Source: Spirochaetaceae bacterium (GTDB taxonomy: Bacteria > Spirochaetota > Spirochaetia > Treponematales > Treponemataceae). Taken from it: a stretch of DNA of 64,000 nt. Position numbers and translations under genes: made by a program. The DNA lies in NCBI GenBank assembly GCA_017614995.1, contig JAGAAX010000006.1:1-64000 (forward strand). Direction: 5' to 3'. Below the pieces are notes generated by a model that ran no database searches, was not told where the DNA came from, and saw only the letters and a program-made list of their open reading frames with translations. Below, piece by piece: positions 44,154 to 51,451 of the stretch (the stretch's first letter is position 1; every line of letters begins with the position of its first letter).

Positions 44154-44735
44154 TTGTCAATCTTAAGCCGCGTAGCCAATTTTCCCTCTCAAATTGCTGA
44201 TGCAGTTGAGCTTGCGCTTATTAAAGCCGCAGCTAACGGGGATTCGCGCGCGTTTGCAAAACTTGTAAGCAAATACGAGCGGCGGCTTAGGTTTTTCGGC
44301 ATGAGATTTTTCAAAAATGACACCGACTGTGACGACTTTGTTCAGGAAGTTTTCATCAAAGTTTTTACAGGTCTGAACACCTTCAAAGGCGATTCGCAGT
44401 TTGCCACATGGCTTATGCGCATTGCCTACAACACAGCGGTCAACACCATAAACCGGCGCAAAGAATGTATCTCGTTCCCGGAAAATTTTGAAATTCTAGA
44501 CACAACCACAGACCCCGAAGAAAAGCACTTAAGGGAAATGACGGCACAAGTAATCAGAGAATCAATCTCCGAACTGCCGGAAAAATTCAGTATGTGCCTG
44601 ATTTTTTATTTCTACTACGACATGAGCTATAACGAAATCAGCGTAATAACAGACTTGCCTGTAAACACGATTAAATCTCACGTTTTTAGGGCAAAAAAAA
44701 TATTGAAAGACAAACTTTCAGAACAGCTTGCCTGA
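44154..44735 (+). CDS. ECF-type RNA polymerase sigma factor
   Basis: 193 residues. Sigma region 2 at about 24-95 (AFAKLVSKYERRLRFFGMRF, DDFVQEVFIKVF, FATWLMRIAYNTAVN) and region 4 at about 130-185 (ISELPEKFSMCLIFYFYYDM, YNEISVITDLPVNTIKSHVF). TTG start at 44154 chosen because no earlier ATG or GTG exists. The next gene is a matching anti-sigma candidate. Stimulus unknown; the neighbouring membrane proteins suggest envelope control. Confidence 0.92.
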   Translation: MSILSRVANFPSQIADAVELALIKAAANGDSRAFAKLVSKYERRLRFFGMRFFKNDTDCDDFVQEVFIKVFTGLNTFKGDSQFATWLMRIAYNTAVNTINRRKECISFPENFEILDTTTDPEEKHLREMTAQVIRESISELPEKFSMCLIFYFYYDMSYNEISVITDLPVNTIKSHVFRAKKILKDKLSEQLA

Positions 44736-44749
44736 AAGGGGGCATAAAC

Positions 44750-45235
44750 ATGAAACAAACTGAAAACGGAAAATGCGAAAAATACATGAACCAGTTTTTG
44801 ATGCTTGATAAACGGCAGGCTCTGCCGCTTGCTTTGAGCATTCATCTTCTCTGCTGCAAAAAGTGCCGCACACAGGTAAGGCTTATGGAGCTTGCCGAAA
44901 AAAAGGCTGCCGAGCCTCTGTTTATTCCTGTACCTTTTACAGACGACAAGCTTTTGCGCACAATGAAGACCATTGACCCGGATTTTGATCCGCAGAATAT
45001 ATGCCCTGTAAGCTTTTCAAAGTGGGTTATTGCAGGAATCTGTCTGATTTTAGCTTTTGTAATTTTTGCGCTGATTGATGCTGTGCCGCTTATCTCGGCA
45101 GGCATGACTGTAGCGGTCTACACAGTTTTCGGCATAAGCATAACGCTCTACTGCACGCTTTTTATATTCAGCAACCTGGACTTTTTCGTCAAAAAGGTGG
45201 AGAACATAAAACCGCTTGCAGAGCATTTAAGCTGA
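44750..45235 (+). CDS. Probable zinc-binding anti-sigma factor
   Basis: 161 residues. H32-x3-C36-x2-C39 (SIHLLCCKKCR) is the ZAS motif of zinc-containing anti-sigma factors, followed by a cytoplasmic linker and two membrane helices (about 89-112 and 118-142). Fourteen bases downstream of the ECF gene with GGGGG before the ATG. It should hold the sigma factor at the membrane. Confidence 0.82.
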   Translation: MKQTENGKCEKYMNQFLMLDKRQALPLALSIHLLCCKKCRTQVRLMELAEKKAAEPLFIPVPFTDDKLLRTMKTIDPDFDPQNICPVSFSKWVIAGICLILAFVIFALIDAVPLISAGMTVAVYTVFGISITLYCTLFIFSNLDFFVKKVENIKPLAEHLS

Positions 45236-45239
45236 AAAC

Positions 45240-46397
45240 TTAATTCCAGACGTTGGCAGGATTTATCGGAGAACCGTTTTTATAGACTGTAAAGTGAAGG
45301 TGCGGGCCTGTACTCTGACCTGTTGAACCGACTTCGCCGAGCTTAGTGGCTGTAGTTACGTGAGCGCCCTTCTTAACCGTAATCTTGCTCATGTGGCCGT
45401 ACAAAGTCTTGTAGCCTGAATGGTGCGCAACCGTTACATACTTGCCGTAAACATTGTCCCAGCCTGTTGCAATTACAGTTCCGCCAAGAGCGGCATAAAT
45501 CGGTGTGCCTGTTGGGGCTGCCATATCAATTCCATTGTGGAATGTACGTCTGCCTGTAAACGGATTTACACGCCAGCTGAAGCGAGAAGAAATGTAGTAG
45601 CTTCTGTGCAGAGGACGTGTGAACAGGTCGCCGTTAATCTCCTGTCTTGTAATCCAGTCTAATTCAGCATCTGGAACAAAAAGCGTTGTACCTGCGCCAA
45701 AAGCAGTGCCAAGCTCTGTCTGGTTTACCTGCGCTACTTTTGCGGCAGAAACCTTGTATTTTTCGGCGATTGATTCCGGCGTTTCTTCTGCTGTTTTTGT
45801 TGTGTACACAATTCCAGCCATTGAAGGAATGCGGATATACTGACCGATTTGGATTGTTCTTGACTGTTTAATGTTGTTTACGCTTATAAGTGTGTCCTGC
45901 GTAATGTGATTGTTCTCTGCAAGTGTGCTTATCATGTCGCCGGGTTTTATGCGGTAAACCGTATAATAAAGCTCCGGCGCTTCAATGCCCATCTCCGGCT
46001 GCGGCGTAACATCTGCGCCGCCCATGCCGTTAAGTCCGGCAGGAGCAGAAACAGTTTCAGCTTCTTTTGTAGTTTTTGCAGCAACTTCGGCAGCCGGTGT
46101 TACGGCGGCGGCTTCAGCGTTATCTGTCAAAGAAATTTCTATGGTTTCAGGTTTTGCGTCTACAGCTTCTACTGTATTTTCTGCGACTTCTGTATCTTCT
46201 GCGGCAATAATTTCTACAGTTTCAGCCTGTGCAGGCGAAGAAGCCTCCGCGGCATCAGCACCGATTGCAGGTTTTGTCAGTTTTCTAGGCTCTACAGGGT
46301 TTCTTGAAGCAGAGCCGATGATTACAAAAGTAATGGCAGCAACATAAATACATACAGCAGGTACAATTAAAAAATACAAACGCTTTTTCTTTTCCAT
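45240..46397 (-). CDS. LysM-containing M23 endopeptidase
   Basis: 385 residues. N-terminal membrane anchor (about 6-28), an Ala/Glu/Thr-rich linker, two LysM repeats (YRIKPGDMISTLAENNHITQ at about 147, a second at about 198) and a peptidase M23 domain with HNGIDMAAPTG, YGHMSKI and GPHLHFTVYKNG, so all zinc ligands are present. It should cut peptidoglycan cross-links. Convergent with the anti-sigma gene, 4 bases apart. Confidence 0.93.
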   Translation of the reverse strand: MEKKKRLYFLIVPAVCIYVAAITFVIIGSASRNPVEPRKLTKPAIGADAAEASSPAQAETVEIIAAEDTEVAENTVEAVDAKPETIEISLTDNAEAAAVTPAAEVAAKTTKEAETVSAPAGLNGMGGADVTPQPEMGIEAPELYYTVYRIKPGDMISTLAENNHITQDTLISVNNIKQSRTIQIGQYIRIPSMAGIVYTTKTAEETPESIAEKYKVSAAKVAQVNQTELGTAFGAGTTLFVPDAELDWITRQEINGDLFTRPLHRSYYISSRFSWRVNPFTGRRTFHNGIDMAAPTGTPIYAALGGTVIATGWDNVYGKYVTVAHHSGYKTLYGHMSKITVKKGAHVTTATKLGEVGSTGQSTGPHLHFTVYKNGSPINPANVWN

Positions 46398-46421
46398 AAA
46401 AATATATATTCCTTAAATAGA

Positions 46422-46540
46422 CGTGTTTGAAAACTTCAGTTTTCGAACACGAACTTTAGTAAATCGCAATTTTGTAAGGCTTTAGCCTGAAAAATTGCCG
46501 ACCTGTTCGAAAACTAACCAAGTTTTCGAACAGGTCTAGT
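46422..46540. repeat. Three consecutive stem-loops, second copy of a family
   Basis: Stem 1 GTGTTTGAAAACTTCAGTTT with TCGAACAC; a middle piece with AAATCGC; stem 3 ACCTGTTCGAAAA..TTTTCGAACAGGT. Stem 1 and 3 arms are related, as at 30806-30944. It sits directly past the rlmE stop and before the M23 start. Confidence 0.65.
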
Positions 46541-47140
46541 TTATGCTTTTTTGTTCAAACCAATCAAATATGTTTCAAATGATTCTGAACGGCACGCCGC
46601 CGGCTTAAAACCTTTGGCTTCTGTAAAAATTTCACGCATCTTTTTAAGCAGCATCTGCTGGTCGCCGCCCTGAAAAATCTTTACAGCAAAATTGCCCCCC
46701 GGCTGCAGCATTGTCTCTGCATAATAAATGGCAAGCTCCACAAGTCCGCTTGAGCGGGCTGTGTCAATTACCCTGTTTCCGGTTGTAGGCGGTGCAGCAT
46801 CGCAAATTACCAGATTATACGGACCTAATGCTGATGCTTCACTTCTTATTTCTTCGGAATAAAGATCACCTTGTATGAACGTTAAATTAGAACTTTTTAC
46901 ATTTTTTGACAAAGGGTTCAAATCAATTGAAGTAACATGCCCAGAACCGTCAAGCTGCCTTAGTACAAACACAGTCCAACTTCCGGGCGAAGCGCCCAAA
47001 TCAAGAACGCGGCTGTTCTTTTTGATAAACCCGAATTTTTTGTCTATCTCCTGAAGCTTGTATACTGAACGAGCCGGATAGCCTTCTTTGAATGCTTTTT
47101 GAGACCAAAAATCAGGTTTCTGATAACTGTTTGTACTCAT
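46541..47140 (-). CDS. rlmE: 23S rRNA 2'-O-ribose methyltransferase
   Basis: 199 residues from MSTNSYQKPDFWSQKAFKEG; AGGAAAC precedes the ATG at 47140 and a 21-codon upstream extension is rejected. RrmJ/FtsJ fold: SVYKLQEIDKKF with the first catalytic Lys, VLDLGASPGSWT, VICDAAPPTTGNRVID and FAVKIFQGGD with the second Lys. It methylates U2552 (E. coli numbering) of 23S rRNA. Divergent from the polyprenyl synthase gene. Confidence 0.93.
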   Translation of the reverse strand: MSTNSYQKPDFWSQKAFKEGYPARSVYKLQEIDKKFGFIKKNSRVLDLGASPGSWTVFVLRQLDGSGHVTSIDLNPLSKNVKSSNLTFIQGDLYSEEIRSEASALGPYNLVICDAAPPTTGNRVIDTARSSGLVELAIYYAETMLQPGGNFAVKIFQGGDQQMLLKKMREIFTEAKGFKPAACRSESFETYLIGLNKKA

Positions 47141-47187
47141 ACCGTTTCCTACTTTTGCAAGAAGCTTAAATGTGCTAAACTTAACCG

Positions 47188-48240
47188 ATGAATAAGTATA
47201 CACAAAGACTGGAAAAAATTGAAGTTGTTCTCAATAAAAATCTGCCGGAACTTTTTGACAAGGCTCTGAAAGAACGGCTTTTCTTGAATCTTCCGCAAGC
47301 TGTTAAAGCTGAACATATAAAACCGCTGCTAGAACCATGCAGAGAGCTGCTTCTTTTAGGCGGAAAGCGCTGGCGTCCGCTTCTGCTTGTGCTTTGCGCC
47401 GAGCTTTTTGCAGACAAATCTTCTGCCGAAATGCAGGCAGCTTATGAAGCAGTTCCGCTTGTTGAATTTGTACACACCGCAAGCCTTATACACGACGATA
47501 TAGAAGACTCTGCCGACATGCGGCGCGGCAAGCCTTCAGCCTATCTTACATACGGACTTGATACAGCCTTAAACGCAGGCTCTTGGCTATATTTTACGGC
47601 TTTTGCCGCAATCGAAGGTCTTGCTGTTAGCGCCAGTCTTAAACTTGAGCTTTACCGCACCGTAAGTGCAGAACTCCGCCGCCTTCATTTGGGTCAGGCT
47701 ATGGATATTGCATGGCACAGAAACAACGCCTATATTCCGTCCAGAGAGGAATACGAGGCAATGGTGCGCTGCAAAACCGGCACACTCGCCTGCCTTGCAG
47801 CTAAGACAGGCAGCCTTATTGCAGGTGCTTCAAAAGAAGAAAGCGGCAGACTTGGCGCAACAGCCGCAGACATTGGCGTGGGCTTTCAGGTGCTTGACGA
47901 TGTAATCAATCTTTCGACAGGCAACCCGGGCAAAAAGCGCGGCGACGACATTGTTGAAGGCAAAAAAAGCCTGCCGGTGATTATTCACCTTAGCGAACAC
48001 CCTGAGGACTTGGAAAAAATCAAGGGCTTCTTTAGTGAAGCCAGAAAAGACGGCATTGATTCACCTGCTGTAGAAAGCTGCATTGCACTTCTGACAGAAA
48101 GCGGCGCAGTAAGCAGGGCAAAATCTTACAGCGCAGAACTTATCGAAAAATCGATAGGCTCAATTGAAAAAGAGTATTCTGCCTGCGAAGCATCAGTATT
48201 GATAGCGGAGCTTTTCAGGTCAATGCTGAAAAAGAATTAG
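47188..48240 (+). CDS. Polyprenyl diphosphate synthase
   Basis: 350 residues. GGKRWRPLLLVL, first Asp-rich motif HDDIEDSADMRRG, HLGQAMDIAWH, CKTGTLACLAA and the second motif FQVLDDVINLS (DDxxN rather than DDxxD), then KKSLPVI. Product chain length cannot be told. TAAACT lies 6 bases before the ATG and there is no Shine-Dalgarno. It starts an operon with the next three genes (gaps of 8-13 bases). Confidence 0.9.
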   Translation: MNKYTQRLEKIEVVLNKNLPELFDKALKERLFLNLPQAVKAEHIKPLLEPCRELLLLGGKRWRPLLLVLCAELFADKSSAEMQAAYEAVPLVEFVHTASLIHDDIEDSADMRRGKPSAYLTYGLDTALNAGSWLYFTAFAAIEGLAVSASLKLELYRTVSAELRRLHLGQAMDIAWHRNNAYIPSREEYEAMVRCKTGTLACLAAKTGSLIAGASKEESGRLGATAADIGVGFQVLDDVINLSTGNPGKKRGDDIVEGKKSLPVIIHLSEHPEDLEKIKGFFSEARKDGIDSPAVESCIALLTESGAVSRAKSYSAELIEKSIGSIEKEYSACEASVLIAELFRSMLKKN

Positions 48241-48248
48241 GAAAAGAT

Positions 48249-48785
48249 ATGCAGGAAAATTCTGAAGCATTAAACAGCCGCGCAATAGAACTTGCCACAG
48301 ACGGAGCTTACCCGGAAGCTGTGGCATGCCTAAAACGTGCGCTGTCAATAGACAGAGACAATTACCTCTTGTGGTACAACCTCGGCGTTATCTACCGCAA
48401 TTCTGGCGACCTGGAATATGCAAAGCAGGCTTTGAAAAAGGCGGCTTCTATCAACAGCGAGGACGCAGACATTTTTGAGACGCTGGGCTTAATCTGCTAT
48501 TCTTTGCAGGAATATGATGACGCTTACGGCTATTATATTGCGGCTCTTGAAATTACACAGGACAACGCAACTTTATGGAATAATCTCGGTGTGCTGCTTT
48601 TTGCGCGCGGCGAATATGCTGATGCGTGCGAGGCATTTGAAGAAGCAATTACGATTTTTCCGCATTATTACGACGCGCTCTACAACCTGCGCGACACATA
48701 CACAGAGCTTGGCAACACAAAAGGCGCGGCAATCTGCGACGAACAGCTTAAGACTTTGGGAAAGCAGCACAAAGGGAAACTCTAA
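48249..48785 (+). CDS. Tetratricopeptide-repeat protein
   Basis: 178 residues, about four TPR units: AIELATDGAYPEAVACLKRA, YLLWYNLGVIYRNSGDLEYA, IFETLGLICYSLQEYDDAYG, TLWNNLGVLLFARGEYADAC. No signal peptide, so probably a cytoplasmic protein-interaction scaffold. Eight bases after the polyprenyl synthase gene. Confidence 0.88.
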   Translation: MQENSEALNSRAIELATDGAYPEAVACLKRALSIDRDNYLLWYNLGVIYRNSGDLEYAKQALKKAASINSEDADIFETLGLICYSLQEYDDAYGYYIAALEITQDNATLWNNLGVLLFARGEYADACEAFEEAITIFPHYYDALYNLRDTYTELGNTKGAAICDEQLKTLGKQHKGKL

Positions 48786-48797
48786 AAGGGATTAGTT

Positions 48798-49604
48798 TTG
48801 GACATTCGCGTATTATACATAGCAGAAATAGTCGGCAAGGCAGGCATACAGTGCGTAAAACAGCTTCTGCCCGAAATAAGGGAACGCTACTCAATAGATT
48901 TTGTAATAGGCAATATTAACGGCGCAACAAACGGCACAGGAATCGGCAAAAACCACGCAGGATATCTTCACAAATTGGGCATTTCTGTTCTTACAGGCGG
49001 CGACAAAATCTATTACAAGAAAGACTTAGTGGACGATTTTTCTGAAATGCACTATGTTCTCCGCCCTGCAAACTTTCCGCACGAAAGCCCCGGACGGAGC
49101 TGGAAAACCTGCACAGTGAACGGCAGAAAAATTACGGTTGTCTCGATTTTGGGCTACACAGGCTTTATGCGCATTCACGCGGACAACCCGTTTGTGCAGC
49201 TTCCTTTTCTGCTTGAACGGCTCAAAAAAGACACAGACAGCATAATCGTAGATTTTCATGCGACAACAACCGCGGAGAAAAAGACTTTTGCCTTTTATGC
49301 AGACGGAAAGGTCAGCGCCGTTATCGGCTCACATGGGCGCGTGCAGACTGCCGATGAGCGAATACTCCCCAAAGGCACTGCCGCAATAACAGACGCAGGC
49401 AGAAGCGGCTGCATTAACGCTGTTGGCGGTTGCAGCGCAAATGCCGCAATCTACGAATATCTTTCAGGTATTCCAAACTGGACGCGCGGCGAAGAACCTA
49501 CAAAAGAGACATTGCCGGAGCTTCAGGGCGTTATCTTCACCTTAAATGACGACGGCACAGCAAAAGACATTATGCGGTTGCGCGAACCGCTTTATAAAGA
49601 CTAA
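48798..49604 (+). CDS. YmdB-like metallophosphoesterase-fold protein with altered metal site
   Basis: 268 residues, TTG start after AAAGGG. The layout follows the YmdB/TIGR00282 phosphodiesterases: RVLYIAEIVGKAGIQCVKQL, RPANFPHESPGRSW, IIVDFHATTTAEKKTF, IGSHGRVQTADERILPKGTA and TDAGRSG. In usual members the first motif is GDVVG, the second NGENAAGG and the third GNHxWD; here they read AEIVG, NINGATNG and GGDKIYY, so several metal ligands are changed. Catalysis is uncertain. Confidence 0.8.
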   Translation: MDIRVLYIAEIVGKAGIQCVKQLLPEIRERYSIDFVIGNINGATNGTGIGKNHAGYLHKLGISVLTGGDKIYYKKDLVDDFSEMHYVLRPANFPHESPGRSWKTCTVNGRKITVVSILGYTGFMRIHADNPFVQLPFLLERLKKDTDSIIVDFHATTTAEKKTFAFYADGKVSAVIGSHGRVQTADERILPKGTAAITDAGRSGCINAVGGCSANAAIYEYLSGIPNWTRGEEPTKETLPELQGVIFTLNDDGTAKDIMRLREPLYKD

Positions 49605-49617
49605 AATGGGGGCAGCA

Positions 49618-50052
49618 ATGAGAAACACCGTAAAAGTAATTTCCATAAAAGAAAATAACGCTGTTGAAGTTGTGCCTCTCATTACAGACGCGTGCATCGG
49701 TTGCAGAAATTCTGAATGTACAAAGCAGGGTCACCCGTTTATTGTGCATAACACGCAGAAACTGCCGGTTTATCCGGGCGCAATCGTAAAAATCAGCGCA
49801 TCGGCCGTAAGACAGGCTTTGCAGGCACTTATCTCTCTCTGTCTGCCGCTTGCCGCCGCAATTGCAGGCTACATTCTTACACCGAAAATCTGCGCCTCAA
49901 TTGACGGCGCAAAAACCGCCACAGAAGCCACCCGAATTGCAGGCGTGTTCATCTCGTTCTTTGCCACGTCAATTCTCGTGCTTATTTTCAACCGCTTTAT
50001 CAAAACCGAACGCCACGCCACAATAACGGAAATAATCACCTATGGCACTTGA
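49618..50052 (+). CDS. RseC/SoxR-reducing-system family protein
   Basis: 144 residues from MRNTVKVISIKENNAVEVVP; GGGGGC precedes the ATG at 49618. A cysteine motif, CIGCRNSECTKQGHPF (about 28-43), precedes two membrane helices (about 72-92 and 106-125), the RseC layout. In other bacteria such proteins tune envelope-stress or Rnf/SoxR redox systems; here the role is unknown. End of the polyprenyl synthase operon. Confidence 0.8.
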   Translation: MRNTVKVISIKENNAVEVVPLITDACIGCRNSECTKQGHPFIVHNTQKLPVYPGAIVKISASAVRQALQALISLCLPLAAAIAGYILTPKICASIDGAKTATEATRIAGVFISFFATSILVLIFNRFIKTERHATITEIITYGT

Positions 50053-50067
50053 AAGTGCCGAAACTTT

Positions 50068-50160
50068 CCAAGGGAGGACACCAGCTCAGAGTCCGAAGGC
50101 CGCTGGTTTCCTCCCTTGAACCCACCTTCCTTGGCCACGGCCTAAGGGCTCTGCCCTTAG
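50068..50160. repeat. Two hairpins after rseC
   Basis: AAGGGAGGACACCAGC (about 50079-50094) pairs with GCTGGTTTCCTCCCTT (about 50102-50117); then CCTAAGGGC..GCCCTTAGG (about 50141-50161). They could end the upstream operon but lack long T-tracts. Confidence 0.6.
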
Positions 50161-50163
50161 GAA

Positions 50164-50204
50164 TCCCGGATTGTCTACAAGTGAAAGTCTTGTACAATTA
50201 ATCT
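50164..50204. repeat. Degenerate outlying copy of the 41-bp unit
   Basis: TTGTCTACAAGTGAAAGTCT (50171-50190) then TGTACAA shares the ACAAGTGAAAG core with the array at 50401-50605 and folds as ACAAG..CTTGT. Weaker than the five main copies. Confidence 0.4.
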
Positions 50205-50248
50205 TCAGTCTGTAAAGCACATGCACTATAGATATTTTTGAGCAAAAC

Positions 50249-50350
50249 CGGTCATTGAGCGTTGGTTAGTGAGCGTAGTCGAACCAAGTCGAAATGACCG
50301 ATTTTCGCAAAAAAAGTCTGTTTCTCGTGGCTTCGACTCCGCTCAGCCAC
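50249..50350. repeat. Palindromic repeat pair with an inserted hairpin
   Basis: Same pair as at 32618-32707, but a TTGGTT..AACCAA hairpin (about 50261-50287) lies inside the loop of the first palindrome. The second, GTGGCTTCGACTCCGCTCAG plus CCAC, is at 50327-50350. Confidence 0.8.
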
Positions 50351-50400
50351 CAACTTATTGAATCTCCTTTTCTTAGATTAAATCCAACAAAAATTCTGCA

Positions 50401-50605
50401 TGTGGTTTGTTTCCTGCAAATGAAAGCTACTAATCACATTTTGTGGTTTGTCTCCACCAAGTGAAAGCTAACAGCCATATTTTGTGATTTGCTTCTACCA
50501 AGTGAAAGCTTTCAACCATATTTTGTGGTTTGTTGCCGACAAGCGAAAGCTGGCAACCATTTTTTGTGGTTTGTTACCGACAAGCGACGGCAAGCAACCA
50601 CATCT
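50401..50605 (+). repeat. Array of five 41-bp direct repeats with two variable patches each
   Basis: Copies begin at 50401, 50442, 50483, 50524 and 50565, an exact 41-base period. Each unit: conserved TGTGGTTTGT, a 6-base variable patch (TTCCTG, CTCCAC, TTCTAC, TGCCGA, TACCGA), a conserved CAAGYGAAAGCT core that can fold as AGY-GAAA-GCT, a 5-base variable patch (ACTAA, AACAG, TTCAA, GGCAA, AGCAA) and an AACCATATTT-like end able to pair with the unit start. No coding potential. 112 bases upstream of the DUF6261-like gene, same direction assumed. Confidence 0.9.
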
Positions 50606-50657
50606 CGATTTTTTGTAAAATCATGCCGAAAAAGGCTTATTTTAGTTGATTTTTGCT

Positions 50658-50685
50658 TTGCAGTTATAAAATGCTGGTGTATTCT
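50658..50685 (+). promoter_or_regulatory. Possible promoter between array and DUF6261-like gene
   Basis: TTGCAG (50658-50663), 16 bases, TATTCT (50680-50685). It would exclude the array from the gene's mRNA, so the array would need its own promoter. Only a fair match. Confidence 0.4.
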
Positions 50686-50716
50686 AAACGTAGATTCACA
50701 AAAAACAGGAGAGGCT

Positions 50717-51451
50717 ATGAACAAAATAAAGCGGGTTATCCGCAATACTGAAATTGACACGCTTTCGGATACGATTATCCGGTTTTTTAAGGCAGACAAA
50801 GAGGCGCAGAAGGACGCTTTTTTGAGTTCGGCAATCGGGGAACTTGAGGAGCTTTCGGAGAAGATTACCACTGCCATTTTGCAGGACAAAACGCTTTCTA
50901 CGCTTGAAACAGCCGACGGCGCGAGAAACAGGGCTATAAGAACGCTTGGAACTGTCCTGAAAGGCTATGCCGCGCTTCCAATCGAGAGCAAGGCGGCGCA
51001 CGCCGTTCCGCTTAAGGCAATTTTTGACAAATACGCAAAGGGCAGAATAACAAGGGAAAGCTACGCGGCGAAATCTTCTCTGATTGAAAGCATGTTGCAG
51101 GACTTTGCCGCCGCGCAGCTTGCAGAGCACATCAAGGAGTTAGAAGGTGTCGCCGAATCAATCGCGGCAATCCGCACGGCGCAAGACGCTTTTGCCAAAG
51201 CCAACGACGCCTTTTTAGACGCAACCGTAAACAAGGGCGCGTCTGCCACCAGCTTCAACAAACAGATTGCGCTGCTCATAAACGAAAAGCTTATCCCCTA
51301 TCTGAATGCCATGCTCCTCACCGGCAACGCCAACTGCACAGATTTCGCCAAAAACGTAGAAGAAGAAATCACCCGCATAAATGAGGCAATTGCAAAGCGC
51401 ACAAAGAAGGCGGCGGATAAGGCGGCAGAGAAAGCGGTGAATGAAGTTTAA
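50717..51451 (+). CDS. DUF6261-like all-helical protein
   Basis: 244 residues from MNKIKRVIRNTEIDTLSDTI, with AGGAGAGG before the ATG at 50717; the frame is open upstream into the repeat array but that part has no coding character. Almost entirely predicted helix, Ala/Lys/Glu-rich, without signal peptide or membrane segment, ending in a Lys/Ala-rich tail (KRTKKAADKAAEKA). I recall this as DUF6261, seen in Bacteroidota and Treponema, with no known function; not verified. Its 3' end overlaps the convergent TPR gene by 4 bases. The adjacent 41-bp array may be its partner. Confidence 0.75.
   Translation: MNKIKRVIRNTEIDTLSDTIIRFFKADKEAQKDAFLSSAIGELEELSEKITTAILQDKTLSTLETADGARNRAIRTLGTVLKGYAALPIESKAAHAVPLKAIFDKYAKGRITRESYAAKSSLIESMLQDFAAAQLAEHIKELEGVAESIAAIRTAQDAFAKANDAFLDATVNKGASATSFNKQIALLINEKLIPYLNAMLLTGNANCTDFAKNVEEEITRINEAIAKRTKKAADKAAEKAVNEV

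Noticed and set aside
50401-50605. CRISPR array
   Set aside because: The period is 41 bases with two variable patches of 5-6 bases; there is no 25-40 base spacer alternating with an identical repeat, and no cas gene nearby.
50489-50716. N-terminal extension of the DUF6261-like protein into the repeat array
   Set aside because: The frame is open only because the repeats lack stops in it; the Shine-Dalgarno and protein-like composition begin at 50717.
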